Shown: piece after piece, positions 8,563 to 16,172 of the stretch
Position numbering within the stretch: position 1 is the first letter of the stretch
Layout of the letters: every line of letters starts with the position of its first letter
From: Sutterella parvirubra YIT 11816
GTDB taxonomy: Bacteria > Pseudomonadota > Gammaproteobacteria > Burkholderiales > Burkholderiaceae_F
Length of the DNA: 16,172 bases
Assembly (NCBI RefSeq): GCF_000250875.1
Contig: NZ_JH604959.1
Location: forward strand, 12,847 to 29,018
Direction: 5' to 3'
The notes under the pieces: generated by a model
Told to the model about the DNA's origin: nothing
What the model saw: the letters and a program-made list of their open reading frames with translations, nothing else
The model's database searches: none
Position numbers and translations under genes: made by a program

Positions 8563-8638
8563 TGGCGGGGCCGCCGGGACTCGAACCCAGATCAGACCCT
8601 TAGGAGGGGCCCGTTCTATCCTGTTGAACTACGGCTCC
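8563..8638 (-). tRNA. tRNA-Arg (anticodon CCU), reads AGG
   Basis: The minus strand folds into a complete 76 nt cloverleaf including an encoded CCA (8563-8565). Parts: U8-A9; D arm GUUC/GAAC with a 9 nt loop AACAGGAUA holding G18, G19 and the arginine identity base A20; anticodon arm GGCCC/GGGUC (one G-U) with loop CUCCUAA and anticodon CCU at 8602-8604; 4 nt variable loop; T arm CUGGG/CCCGG with loop UUCGAGU; discriminator G73. The acceptor stem GGAGCCG/CGGCCCC has six good pairs and one A3-C70 mismatch. It lies 62 bp downstream of uvrD on the same strand and may be co-transcribed with it or have its own promoter. No integrated element or duplicated tRNA end was seen beside it. Confidence 0.95.
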
Positions 8639-8700
8639 GCATGCGGAAGGCGGAGTTTATCACCTTTTCGCCCTTTTCTCCGATCTTGTTCCGATCCGGC

Positions 8701-11100
8701 TCAACGCTTGTGCAGACGGGTCTGCGCGATGGAGAGCAGAAGCTGCTTTTCGCCGACGCCCGGACCGAACTTGATGCGGATCCTCGCGCCGGTGCCGACG
8801 CCTTCGACCGCCTGCACCACGCCCGGCCCGAACATGTCGTGCTCGACGTGTTCGCCGTGCTTGAAGCCGGCGGCCGACTCCGCCGCGTTCGCGACGACCT
8901 TCTTCGCGCTCGGGAGCTCCTTGTCGGCGCTCCCCGGGACCCAGTAGCCGGAGCTCTGCGTGGTCGCCGCGGTCGGGCGGCGCACCTTCACCTGGGCGCT
9001 CGAAGACCCGTAGAAGCGGTCGCCCTTCTGGTAGTTCTTGTCGCGGGGCGCCCAGTTGCTCGCCTGCCCGAACGTGCGCTCGCGCCAGATGTGGGGCTTC
9101 GGAGGCGGGGCTTCGGGCGCCACCCAGGGACGCATGTCGAGGAGCCCCTCGGGGATCTCCTCGATGAAGGAGGAGAGCGGGTTCTGGAAATGGTTGCCGT
9201 ACATCATGCGGCTTCGCGCATGCGTGATGACGAGCTGCTTCTTCGCACGCGTGATCGCGACGTACATGAGGCGGCGCTCTTCGGGAACGCCCCCGCGGCC
9301 CTCCTCCTTCTGCGCGCTGAAGTGCGGGAAGATCCCTTCCTCCGCACCCGCGATGAAGACGTACGGGAATTCAAGACCCTTCGCCGCGTGGACCGTCATC
9401 ATCTGGACGCGGTCCTGCGTGCTCTGGTCTTCGTTCTTGTCGCCCGCCTCCAAGGTGGCCTGCGCAAGGAACGCGCCGATCGGCGTGATCCCCTCCTCGT
9501 TGAAGGGCTCGTAGGGCGAGGCGTCCTCGGGGATGCCTTCGTTCCGGAGGAACCCGGCCGCGGCCGAGGCGACTTCCTCCATGTTCCCGATGCGCTCCTC
9601 GACGTCGCGCTCCTTGCGGAAGTGCTCCGCGAGGTTCGTCGTGCGGATGATGAGCTTCACCGTGTCGGGGAGCGTCATCTCCTCGCTCGCGGCACGAAGC
9701 TTCTCAATGAGCGTCTTGAAGACGAAGAACTTCGGCGGGATGCGGCTCCCCCAGGATTCGATCGTGGCCCAGAGCGAGAGGCCCTTGCTGGCGGCCTCTT
9801 CAGAGAGGTCGCCCAGGGTCTTCGTCCCGATGCCGCGCATCGGGACGTTGACGATGCGGCGGAAGCTCGCGTCGTCGTACGGATTCACCAAAAGGCGCAG
9901 GTACGCGAGGACGTGCTTCACTTCGGCGCGCTCGAAAAAGCGCAGGCCGCCATAAACGACGTACGGCACCCCGTGCGCCGTCATCGCGCTTTCGATCCCG
10001 CGCGACTGGGCGTTGGTGCGGTAGAGGACCGCGAAATTCTTCCAGCTGTGGCGGCGTTCGTACTCCGCCTTGATCTGGCGGACGATCCAGTCCGCTTCCT
10101 CGCGGTCGTCTTCGAGTTCCTTCACCACGATGCGGTCGCCCCGCTCGCCCGCGGTCCAGAGCTCTTTGCCGAGCCGGTCCGGGTTGTGGGCGATCAGGGC
10201 GTTCGCGGCGTCCAGAATCACCGCGCAGGAGCGGTAGTTCTGCTCCAGGCGGATGGGTTCGCCCACGCGGAAGTCGCGGATGAAGTCCGCCATGTTCCCG
10301 ACGTTCGCGCCGCGGAAGGCGTAGATCGACTGGTCGTCGTCGCCCACCGCGAAGACGGCGTTGAGGCTCGAACCGTTCGCCCCCATGCCCGCGCCCCCGA
10401 GAATCTGGAGCCAGCGGTACTGGAGCACGTTCGTGTCCTGGAATTCGTCGACGAGGATGTGGCGGAAGCGGCTCTGGTAGTGGCGGCGGACGATTTCGTT
10501 GCGCTCAAGGAGCTCGTAGCAGCGCAGCAGCAGCTCCGCAAAGTCCACGACCCCTTCGCGCTCGCACGTCGTCTGATAGAGCTCGTAGACGCTCCGCGCC
10601 GTGCTGTCGGCGTCGCCGTCGGTCAAGTGCGAGGGACGGAGCCCGTTTTCCTTCGCCCAGTTGACGATGTTCTGGACGTACTTCGGATCGGTCGTTTCGG
10701 TGTCGATGTTGGCCGACTGCATCACGCGCTTCACGAGCGCCAACTGATCCGACTGGTCGATGATCTGAAAGGTCTTCGGGAGCCCCGCCTCCTGCGCGTG
10801 CATGCGCAGGATCCGGTTGCAGAGCCCGTGGAAGGTCCCCACCCACATGCGGCGCAGGTCGTAGGGGACGATCGCCTCCAAGCGCGTCAGCATTTCCTTC
10901 GCGGCCTTGTTCGTGAAGGTGACGGCGAGGATTTCGGAGGTGTTGGCGCGGCCCTCCTGGAGGAGGTAGGCGATGCGGGTGGTGAGCACCCTCGTCTTCC
11001 CCGAGCCCGCCCCGGCCAAAATCAGCACGCTTTTGTCCGGTGCGGTCACCGCGGCGTACTGACGGTCGTTGAGGTTCGCGAGCAGGTCTGAGGAATGCAT
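8701..11100 (-). CDS. uvrD: DNA helicase II, UvrD-type superfamily 1 helicase
   Basis: UvrD unwinds DNA 3' to 5' using ATP. It removes the UvrC-cut fragment in excision repair, displaces nicked strands in MutHL mismatch repair and clears RecA filaments. The 799-residue product shows the SF1A motifs in order: Q motif LNDRQYAAV (10-18), Walker A GAGSGKT (30-36), TFTNKAAKEM (Ia, 61-70), DEFQDT (II, 218-223), GDDDQSIYAFRGA (III, 253-265), QNYRS (IV, 287-291), then TVHAAKGLEF (V) and VAITRAKKQL (VI). A Pro/Lys-rich linker leads to a C-terminal tudor-like domain (about 746-799, FKHGEHVEHDMFGPG onward), typical of UvrD/PcrA and unlike Rep. It is longer than E. coli UvrD (720), mainly in this linker. 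ATG 11100 gives the usual N-terminus; the frame is open to 11199 without family resemblance. No LexA box (CTGT-N8-ACAG) was noticed upstream. Confidence 0.96.
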   Translation of the reverse strand: MHSSDLLANLNDRQYAAVTAPDKSVLILAGAGSGKTRVLTTRIAYLLQEGRANTSEILAVTFTNKAAKEMLTRLEAIVPYDLRRMWVGTFHGLCNRILRMHAQEAGLPKTFQIIDQSDQLALVKRVMQSANIDTETTDPKYVQNIVNWAKENGLRPSHLTDGDADSTARSVYELYQTTCEREGVVDFAELLLRCYELLERNEIVRRHYQSRFRHILVDEFQDTNVLQYRWLQILGGAGMGANGSSLNAVFAVGDDDQSIYAFRGANVGNMADFIRDFRVGEPIRLEQNYRSCAVILDAANALIAHNPDRLGKELWTAGERGDRIVVKELEDDREEADWIVRQIKAEYERRHSWKNFAVLYRTNAQSRGIESAMTAHGVPYVVYGGLRFFERAEVKHVLAYLRLLVNPYDDASFRRIVNVPMRGIGTKTLGDLSEEAASKGLSLWATIESWGSRIPPKFFVFKTLIEKLRAASEEMTLPDTVKLIIRTTNLAEHFRKERDVEERIGNMEEVASAAAGFLRNEGIPEDASPYEPFNEEGITPIGAFLAQATLEAGDKNEDQSTQDRVQMMTVHAAKGLEFPYVFIAGAEEGIFPHFSAQKEEGRGGVPEERRLMYVAITRAKKQLVITHARSRMMYGNHFQNPLSSFIEEIPEGLLDMRPWVAPEAPPPKPHIWRERTFGQASNWAPRDKNYQKGDRFYGSSSAQVKVRRPTAATTQSSGYWVPGSADKELPSAKKVVANAAESAAGFKHGEHVEHDMFGPGVVQAVEGVGTGARIRIKFGPGVGEKQLLLSIAQTRLHKR

Positions 11101-11559
11101 GATCGTCGGTTTCCCGGGATGTGTGGAGACGGTCGCGCAGGAGCCGACGGACCAGGGGGCGCAGATAAAGAGACGGGCTCGGCAGGACGCCAGCTCCATT
11201 CACTCCCTTTCGGAAAGTGATAGCGTCCCGCCTCACCCGTGTTCGGTGCCGTTCCGTGGGCGCTTTTCCGCTTTTTGGAAGCGCCCGCAGAAGCGAATTG
11301 TATTCGGTCGAGGTCTTGTCCGGAGGGGGTTCATCCGTTCCTCGTGAGCGACACTCTACCCCACCCTGCGACGATACACGTCAAATGCAGGTATTGAACC
11401 ATCCCGTCTTTGCGGGATTCCATTCTACTCAGAAGGCCCTTCCCCGGCCGCTCCCGCCCGCATTCCAGTGCTTTCTGCGGTCTTGGTCCGAAAGCCGGAA
11501 TCGCTATACTTTCAGGCACTCTGTTTTTCCCATACGACCCATCAACCAGGAAGATCGTC
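11101..11559. other. Divergent intergenic region between uvrD and leuS
   Basis: No credible gene lies in these 459 bp. The leuS frame is open from 11410 but without family resemblance. On the minus strand TACAAT (complement of 11297-11302) could be a -10 box for uvrD, but the -35 position has no match. A 5 bp dyad TCACT/AGTGA with an 11 bp spacer lies at 11200-11220, and a 6 bp hairpin ATCCCG/CGGGAT with a TCTTTG loop at 11401-11418. The leuS promoter sits at the right end. Confidence 0.55.
11483..11510 (+). promoter_or_regulatory. Sigma-70 promoter of leuS
   Basis: TTGGTC (11483-11488) and TATACT (11505-11510) are separated by 16 bp and match the consensus at four and five of six positions. 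Transcription would begin near 11517, giving a leader of about 43 nt with a good ribosome site (AGGAAG, 11548-11553). No leucine-rich leader peptide or T-box is seen in so short a leader. Confidence 0.6.
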
Positions 11560-14187
11560 ATGCGCGACACCTATTCCGCCCAAGAGGTGGAGAGCGAAGT
11601 CCAGGCCCAGTGGAAGGCCAAGGACGTCTACCGAGCCGTCGAGGACGCCGTGGGCGCCGACGGCCAGCCCAAGCCCAAGTTCTACGTCTGCTCGATGCTC
11701 CCGTACCCGAGCGGCAAGCTCCACATGGGGCACGTGCGCAACTACACCCTGAACGACGTCATGTACCGGTACTACCGCATGAAGGGGTACAACGTGATGA
11801 CGCCGATGGGTTGGGACGCCTTCGGGCTGCCTGCGGAAAACGCCGCGATCGCGAAGAACGTCGCGCCGGCCGCCTGGACGTACAACAACATCGCCGACAT
11901 GAAGACGCAGATGGAGCCGCTCGGTCTCGCCTTCGACTGGTCGCGCGAGGTCGCCACCTGCAAGCCCGACTACTACCGCTGGAACCAGTGGATGTTCCTC
12001 AAGATGCTCGAAAAGGGCGTCGCCTACCGCAAGACCCAGATCGTCAACTGGGACCCGGTCGACAAGACCGTGCTCGCGAACGAGCAGGTGATCGACGGCC
12101 GCGGCTGGCGTTCGGGCGCGGTTGTTGAAAAGCGCGAGATCCCGGGCTACTACCTCGGCATCACGCAGTACGCGCAAGAGCTTTTGGACGACCTCTCGAA
12201 GCTTGACGGCTGGCCCGAACAGGTCCGCCGCATGCAGGAGCACTGGATCGGCCGCTCCGAGGGCGTCACGCTCGCCTTCCCGTACGAGTTCGACGGTGAA
12301 GCCAAGAAGCTCACCTGCTACACCACGCGTCCCGACACTCTGATGGGCGTCACCTTCGTCGCGATCGCCGCCGAGCATCCGCTCGCCCAGGCGCTCTCGA
12401 AGGGCCGCGACGACCTCCAGGCCTTCATCGCCGAATGCGCGAAGGGCGGGGTTTCCGAAGCCGACATGGCGACGATGGAAAAGAAGGGCGTCGCCACGGG
12501 CTTCTTCGTCAACCACCCGATCACGGGCGCCCCCGTCGAAGTCTGGATCGCCAACTACGTCCTCATGGGCTACGGCGAAGGCGCCGTCATGGGCGTCCCG
12601 GCCCACGACGAACGCGACTTCGCCTTCGCGAAGAAGTTCGGTCTCCCGATCCGTCAGGTCGTCGGCAAGGAAGGTGAAACCTTCTCGCTCGACGCCTGGG
12701 AAGAGTGGTACGGCGAAAAGTCGGAAGCGACGCACCTCGTCAATTCCGGCGAATTCGACGGCCTCCCCTTCCACCAGGCCTTCGACGCCGTCGTGGCGAA
12801 GTTGGAATCTTTGGGCCTCGGCCACCGCGAAGTGAAGTTCCGTCTGCGCGACTGGGGCATTTCGCGCCAGCGCTACTGGGGCACCCCCATCCCGATGATC
12901 AACTGCCCGCACTGCGGCGCGGTTCCGGTCCCCTACGAAGACCTGCCGGTGACGCTCCCCGAGGACCTGGTGCCGGATGGTTCCGGCAATCCCCTTGCCA
13001 AGTGCGAAGCCTTCAAGCGCTGCAAGTGCCCGAAGTGCGGCGCCGACGCCGAACGCGAAACCGACACGATGGACACGTTCGTCGACAGCTCCTGGTACTT
13101 CCAGCGCTACTGCTCGCCCGACTGCGACACGGCGATGGTCGACAAGCGCGCCGACTACTGGATGCCGATGGATCAGTACATCGGCGGGATCGAGCACGCG
13201 GTGCTGCACCTCCTTTACGCCCGCTTCTGGACGAAGGTGATGCGCGACCTCGGCCTCGTCAAGTACGACGAACCCTTCCGCCGCCTCTTCACGCAGGGGA
13301 TGCTGATGGCCGAGTGCTACTACCGTGAGGGCGCCGACGGCCGCAAGCGCTGGTTCTACCCGGACGAAGTCGAAGTTCAGTACGACGAAAAGGGCCGCCC
13401 CGTGGGCGCGATCTGCAAGGAGGACGGCGAGCCCGTCACGTTGGGCGGCATCGAAAAGATGTCGAAGTCGAAGAACAACGTCGTCGAGCCCCGCGACATC
13501 ATCAAGAAGTTCGGCGCCGACACGGCGAGGAGCTTCGTGATGTTCGCCGGTCCTCCCGATCAGTCCGCCGCCTGGTCCAATTCCGGCGCCGAAGGGACGT
13601 ACCGGTTCCTGCGCCGCGTCTGGGCCTGGGCCTACGCGAACCGCGATGCGGTCCGCGCCGCGGGCGCGATCCCCGCGGAACTCTCGCGCGAAGCGAAGCA
13701 TCTGCGCCGTGAGATCCACGCCGCGCTGAAGCAGGCCGAATACGACTTCGACCGCATGCAGTACAACACGGTCGTCTCCGCCTGCATGAAGATGTTCAAC
13801 ACGATCGACGCGTTCGACGTGAAGGCTGAGGGCGACGCCGCGTGCGTGCGCGAAGGCGCTTCGATTCTGCTGCGCGTCCTCTACCCGGTGGCCCCGCACA
13901 TCACGACGGCGCTCTTCGGCGAACTGGGCTTTGCGGACGAGATGGGCGACCTCATCGACGCGCCGTGGCCCAAGGTCGACGAAGCCGCGATGGAAGCCGA
14001 CGAACTGCACCTCGTCGTGCAGGTGAACGGCAAGCTTCGCGGTCAGATCACCGTCGCCGCGGACGCCGACGAGAAGACGATCGAAGAAGCCGCGCTCGCC
14101 AATCCCGACGTGCAGCGCTTCATCGACGCGACCGTGCGCAAGATCATCATCGTGAAGCGCAAGCTCGTCAACATCGTGGCGAAGTAA
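11560..14187 (+). CDS. leuS: Leucyl-tRNA synthetase
   Basis: LeuS charges tRNA-Leu with leucine and hydrolyses wrongly attached amino acids. The 875-residue class I enzyme (E. coli 860) has the HIGH-type motif HMGH at 55-58 within [11 protein letters not shown], and KMSKS at 633-637. The CP1 editing domain (about 225-420) has the TTRPDT segment (255-260, with the specificity Thr260) and the catalytic Asp350 in [11 protein letters not shown] zinc-type cysteine group follows: CPHC (449-452) and CKCPKC (488-493). The C-terminal anticodon and tRNA-binding region ends normally. ATG 11560 was chosen because it gives the family N-terminus, has AGGAAG upstream and follows the promoter; the frame is open to 11410 by chance. 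It leads the conserved leuS-lptE-holA-proA block, but is separated from lptE by two hairpins. Confidence 0.98.
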   Translation: MRDTYSAQEVESEVQAQWKAKDVYRAVEDAVGADGQPKPKFYVCSMLPYPSGKLHMGHVRNYTLNDVMYRYYRMKGYNVMTPMGWDAFGLPAENAAIAKNVAPAAWTYNNIADMKTQMEPLGLAFDWSREVATCKPDYYRWNQWMFLKMLEKGVAYRKTQIVNWDPVDKTVLANEQVIDGRGWRSGAVVEKREIPGYYLGITQYAQELLDDLSKLDGWPEQVRRMQEHWIGRSEGVTLAFPYEFDGEAKKLTCYTTRPDTLMGVTFVAIAAEHPLAQALSKGRDDLQAFIAECAKGGVSEADMATMEKKGVATGFFVNHPITGAPVEVWIANYVLMGYGEGAVMGVPAHDERDFAFAKKFGLPIRQVVGKEGETFSLDAWEEWYGEKSEATHLVNSGEFDGLPFHQAFDAVVAKLESLGLGHREVKFRLRDWGISRQRYWGTPIPMINCPHCGAVPVPYEDLPVTLPEDLVPDGSGNPLAKCEAFKRCKCPKCGADAERETDTMDTFVDSSWYFQRYCSPDCDTAMVDKRADYWMPMDQYIGGIEHAVLHLLYARFWTKVMRDLGLVKYDEPFRRLFTQGMLMAECYYREGADGRKRWFYPDEVEVQYDEKGRPVGAICKEDGEPVTLGGIEKMSKSKNNVVEPRDIIKKFGADTARSFVMFAGPPDQSAAWSNSGAEGTYRFLRRVWAWAYANRDAVRAAGAIPAELSREAKHLRREIHAALKQAEYDFDRMQYNTVVSACMKMFNTIDAFDVKAEGDAACVREGASILLRVLYPVAPHITTALFGELGFADEMGDLIDAPWPKVDEAAMEADELHLVVQVNGKLRGQITVAADADEKTIEEAALANPDVQRFIDATVRKIIIVKRKLVNIVAK

Positions 14188-14208
14188 CCCGCTTCCCACG
14201 TTGAATCC

Positions 14209-14237
14209 GGAGCCCGGAAGACACTCCTCCGGGCTCC
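14209..14237 (+). terminator. First hairpin after leuS
   Basis: GGAGCCCGGA (14209-14218) and TCCGGGCTCC (14228-14237) are a perfect 10 bp stem with a 9 nt loop, 21 bp after the leuS stop. It lacks a T-tract (TCCACG follows), so it may protect the mRNA 3' end or act with the next hairpin. Confidence 0.5.
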
Positions 14238-14243
14238 TCCACG

Positions 14244-14276
14244 AAGGCCGCGGCGAAAGCACGCGGCCTTTATAAT
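14244..14276 (+). terminator. leuS intrinsic terminator overlapping a TATAAT box
   Basis: AAGGCCGCG (14244-14252) and CGCGGCCTT (14262-14270) form a perfect 9 bp stem with a 9 nt loop, followed by TATAATT. With the last stem bases this gives a TTTATAATT tail, adequate for termination, and at the same time an exact -10 hexamer for lptE. Confidence 0.6.
14271..14276 (+). promoter_or_regulatory. Candidate -10 box of the lptE-holA operon
   Basis: TATAAT is a perfect -10 hexamer 61 bp upstream of the lptE start. The region 17 bp further upstream lies inside the terminator stem and has no -35 match, so this may be a weak promoter that adds to readthrough from leuS. Confidence 0.45.
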
Positions 14277-14286
14277 TCGAGCGAAC

Positions 14287-14305
14287 CGCGCCCGTCCCGG
14301 GCGCG
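14287..14305 (+). repeat. GC hairpin in the lptE leader
   Basis: CGCGCCCG (14287-14294) and CGGGCGCG (14298-14305) form an 8 bp all-GC stem with a TCC loop. If transcription starts from the TATAAT at 14271, this stem would be almost at the 5' end of the mRNA, where such hairpins commonly stabilise transcripts. Confidence 0.4.
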
Positions 14306-14337
14306 TTGAAGGCTCATCTTTACCTAGGTCCGTCCGA

Positions 14338-14850
14338 ATGCATCCGAACCTCTCGCGCCGCGGCATCCTGGCCGCCCTCATCACCGCGCCCTTCCTGAGC
14401 GCCTGCGGCTTTCGCCTGCGCGGGAGCTTCACGGCCCCCTTCGAGACGATGTACCTCCAGATGACGACCAACACGCCCTTTCACACGGTGCTGAAGCAGT
14501 CGATCGAAACGGGCTCGAACGTGCGCGTCGTCAACCGTCCGCAGGAAGCCGAAGCGATTCTGGAGATCCTCCGCATGGAGCGCTCCCGCGACGTGCTCAC
14601 CTTCAACGACACGGGTCTTGCGCGTGAGTACGAATTGACGCTCGACGTCGAATTCCGCCTCACCGCCCCCGACGGCTGGGAATACGTGCCCCCGACGCGG
14701 CTCTCGTCCTCGCGCGACCTCACGTACTCCGAAAGCGAGTTCCTGTCGCGTGAAAAGGAGGAGGCGACCCTCTACGCGGACATGGAAAACGACGTCATCG
14801 CGCAGCTCGTCCGCTACATCGAAGCGGCCAAGGGGCCTGACCAGCAATGA
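14338..14850 (+). CDS. lptE: LPS-assembly lipoprotein LptE
   Basis: LptE is an outer-membrane lipoprotein that sits inside the LptD barrel and helps insert lipopolysaccharide into the outer leaflet. The 170-residue protein has a lipoprotein signal peptide with lipobox LSAC (Cys23) followed by the family opening CGFRLRG. A compact alpha/beta domain follows, with a C-terminal helix (ENDVIAQLVRYIEAA). Sequence in this family is poorly conserved, so the call rests on the lipobox plus GFRLRG, the length, and the position between leuS and holA that is conserved in beta- and gammaproteobacteria. The start at 14338 has only a weak ribosome site (AGG about 10 nt upstream). Its stop overlaps the holA start by four bases (ATGA), indicating translational coupling. 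Confidence 0.93.
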   Translation: MHPNLSRRGILAALITAPFLSACGFRLRGSFTAPFETMYLQMTTNTPFHTVLKQSIETGSNVRVVNRPQEAEAILEILRMERSRDVLTFNDTGLAREYELTLDVEFRLTAPDGWEYVPPTRLSSSRDLTYSESEFLSREKEEATLYADMENDVIAQLVRYIEAAKGPDQQ

Positions 14851-15842
14851 TCGACGCCGATCAGCTGGAGGCGCACCTCAAACGCGCAAAGCGCCTCGAT
14901 CCCTTCTACCTCGTCGCCGGCACGGACGAGCTTCTGAAACTGGAGAGCTGCGACCTCATCCGCCGCACCGCGCGTGAGGCGGGGTTTGAAGACCGCGAAG
15001 TGCTCGAGATGTCGGGGAACGCCGATTGGTCGCAGTTGACCGACGCCGCGGCCTCGATCGGGATGTTTTCGCCCTTGAAGCTCCTCGAAGTCCGTCTTCC
15101 GGGCGGCCGCCCCGGCACCAAGGGTGCCGAGGTGATCCAACGCTTTCTGGAGCGCCCGATGGAAGGGGTCGTCACCGTCTTCTCGATGCCCGCCCCCGAC
15201 TGGCAGGGGAAAAAGTCCGCCTGGTGGACCGCGTTGACCAAAGCCTGCACCTACGTCTCGTGCGACACGCCCGAACGTTCGCAATTGCCGCGCTGGCTCG
15301 CCCGCCGTTTGGCGAAGCAGAACCAGGAGTTGGACGCCGAAGGTTTGGAATACTTGGCCGACCTCGTCGAGGGGAATCTCCTCGCCGCCGCGCAGGAAGT
15401 GGCGAAGCTGGGCCTTCTCTACCCCGAGGGGCGGCTCGACCGCGCCGCGATCGAGAACGCCGTCGCCAACTGCTCGCGCTTCGAGACGGAGACGCTCCTC
15501 GAAGCGATCGACATGGGCGACCCTGAACGCGCTTCGCGCGTCGTGGACGCTTTGGAAGCGCAGAACGAGGCGTTGCCCTTCCTCTTGGCCTTCCTCACGG
15601 CGCACCTGCGTCAGCTCATCAAATTCCGTACGGGCCTCGACAAGGGGATGTCGAGCGTCCCCGGCGTCTTCGCGACGCCGGCCATGCGCCGGGCGGCGAA
15701 GAGGTTGTCGGTGCGAAAGCTCGCCAACGCCCTTATCGTCTGCGCCGAGATCGACCGCCTCGCCAAGGGCCTTCCCGTCCCGACCCGCGACGACAACCCT
15801 TGGATCGAACTGAAGAGCGTCGCGATCTTCCTTGCGCGTTGA
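14847..15842 (+). CDS. holA: DNA polymerase III delta subunit
   Basis: HolA is the clamp-opening subunit of the polymerase III clamp loader; it binds and cracks open the beta sliding clamp in the cytoplasm. The 331-residue product is close to E. coli HolA (343). The N-terminal AAA+-like domain starts DPFYLVAGTDELLKLESCDL (about 18-37). It has no working Walker A, as is normal for delta. The conserved segment FSPLKLLEVRLPGGRPGTKG (about 74-93) includes the clamp-binding region, and the helical collar domain fills the rest, with ALPFLLAFLTAHLRQL. Translation is coupled to lptE through the ATGA overlap, with AAGGGG inside lptE as ribosome site. A strong terminator follows, so lptE-holA forms a two-gene unit. 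Confidence 0.96.
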   Translation: MIDADQLEAHLKRAKRLDPFYLVAGTDELLKLESCDLIRRTAREAGFEDREVLEMSGNADWSQLTDAAASIGMFSPLKLLEVRLPGGRPGTKGAEVIQRFLERPMEGVVTVFSMPAPDWQGKKSAWWTALTKACTYVSCDTPERSQLPRWLARRLAKQNQELDAEGLEYLADLVEGNLLAAAQEVAKLGLLYPEGRLDRAAIENAVANCSRFETETLLEAIDMGDPERASRVVDALEAQNEALPFLLAFLTAHLRQLIKFRTGLDKGMSSVPGVFATPAMRRAAKRLSVRKLANALIVCAEIDRLAKGLPVPTRDDNPWIELKSVAIFLAR

Positions 15843-15901
15843 GCGTCGGTGGATGCGAAACGGGGCGGAAAGGCTGAGGTTCTTCCGGCGACAGTTCTTG
15901 G

Positions 15902-15942
15902 AAAAGCGCGTGAGGGCGGACGCCCCGCGCGCTTTTGGTTTT
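15902..15942 (+). terminator. Intrinsic terminator of the lptE-holA operon
   Basis: AAAAGCGCG (15902-15910) pairs with CGCGCTTTT (15928-15936), with an inner GGGC/GCCC stem, followed by GGTTTT. It lies about 60 bp after the holA stop and separates the operon from proA. Confidence 0.8.
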
Positions 15943-15993
15943 CGTGTGCTCCGGAGCCGCGCCGAACTCCCCTCAACCCCGCCCGCCTTCGCC

Positions 15994-15999
15994 TAAAAT
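15994..15999 (+). promoter_or_regulatory. Candidate -10 box of proA
   Basis: TAAAAT matches the -10 consensus at five of six positions and lies about 97 bp upstream of the proA start, just after the terminator of the preceding operon. No clear -35 box is seen at the expected distance. Confidence 0.4.
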
Positions 16000-16017
16000 G
16001 AACGGATCACGCGCCGT

Positions 16018-16056
16018 TTTCCGGAGGGCTTCGAAAAGCTCTCAAGAACCCGGAAA
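16018..16056 (+). repeat. Long bulged hairpin in the proA leader
   Basis: TTTCCGG (16018-16024) pairs with CCGGAAA (16050-16056), and directly inside it AGGGCTT (16025-16031) pairs with AAGCTCT (16036-16042) around a CGAA loop. A 7 nt bulge (16043-16049) lies on the right side only. It falls within the likely 5' leader of proA and may be a regulatory structure; no known riboswitch was recognised. Confidence 0.4.
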
Positions 16057-16095
16057 GGCGGCCCGCAACCCAGAGAAAGGACACCCCCAGAAGTC

Positions 16096-16172
16096 ATGAC
16101 GATCGAACTCATCGGTCAGGCGGCCCGTGCCGCCTCGCGGGCGATGGCCCGCGCCACGAGCGCGCAGAAGGA
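16096..16172 (+). CDS. proA: Gamma-glutamyl phosphate reductase, N-terminal fragment
   Basis: Only the first 25 codons are inside the window. ProA reduces gamma-glutamyl phosphate to glutamate semialdehyde with NADPH, the second step of proline synthesis. The visible N-terminus, with IGQAARAASRAMARATSAQK, is the characteristic opening of ProA, and holA followed by proA is a common order in Burkholderiales. GAAAGGA (16075-16081) and AGAAG (16090-16094) are the possible ribosome sites. The catalytic aldehyde-dehydrogenase domain lies beyond the right edge, so the identification depends on the N-terminus and context. Confidence 0.8.
   Translation, partial: MTIELIGQAARAASRAMARATSAQK

Noticed and set aside
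8563..8638. tRNA gene as an integration site for a mobile element
   Set aside because: No integrase, no duplicated tRNA 3' end and no composition change were seen on either side.
8641..11091. An 816-codon open frame on the plus strand opposite uvrD
   Set aside because: uvrD on the minus strand has all helicase motifs; the plus-strand product has no recognisable fold and would overlap the tRNA-uvrD gap.
11101..11340. SOS (LexA) control of uvrD
   Set aside because: No CTGT-N8-ACAG site was found in the upstream region, so LexA control is not supported by the sequence.
11542..14262. A 906-codon open frame on the minus strand opposite leuS
   Set aside because: It is antisense to a fully recognisable LeuRS and has the same low-complexity Arg/Val/Asp/His composition.

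Overview
The window is a GC-rich, densely coded chromosomal segment of a Gram-negative proteobacterium. The leuS - lptE - holA - proA gene order, the UvrD type and the family resemblances fit Burkholderiales. A periplasmic tetraheme flavin reductase with its own LysR regulator, next to a secreted asparaginase, points to an anaerobic, respiratory, gut-type member such as Sutterellaceae. That placement is an inference from gene content, not a measured phylogeny. No insertion sequence, phage gene, CRISPR array or rRNA was seen.

Left part (1-3675): the N-terminal part of a cation diffusion facilitator metal exporter runs off the left edge on the minus strand. Next, also minus, is a 595-residue exported flavocytochrome c with four CxxCH heme sites and a fumarate-reductase-type FAD domain. 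A LysR regulator is divergent from it. The 270 bp between them carries a textbook LysR half-site pair (ATC-N9-GAT). The flavocytochrome keeps almost all the catalytic residues of Shewanella fumarate reductase at a constant offset, but the family HPT histidine is Asn, so its electron acceptor may not be fumarate.

Middle (3713-8638): argG (minus) and a periplasmic type II asparaginase (plus) diverge from a 671 bp gap. This gap holds a cluster of perfect inverted repeats, the last of which looks like a minus-strand intrinsic terminator lying well upstream of argG. It is a candidate small RNA or attenuated leader. A MATE efflux pump follows, then a minus-strand tRNA-Arg(CCU) that shares a two-way terminator with it. 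The tRNA has an unusual A-C mismatch at acceptor pair 3:70.

Right part (8701-16172): uvrD (minus) diverges from leuS (plus), which has a good sigma-70 promoter. The lptE-holA pair overlaps by ATGA and sits behind a terminator whose T-tract is itself a perfect TATAAT. proA begins at the right edge behind a structured leader.

Functionally, ArgG releases argininosuccinate (later fumarate), asparaginase supplies aspartate (a fumarate source through aspartase), and the flavocytochrome is a terminal reductase. This may be coincidence, but a link between amino-acid breakdown and anaerobic respiration is plausible. The right half is housekeeping: DNA repair and replication, translation, LPS export and proline synthesis.
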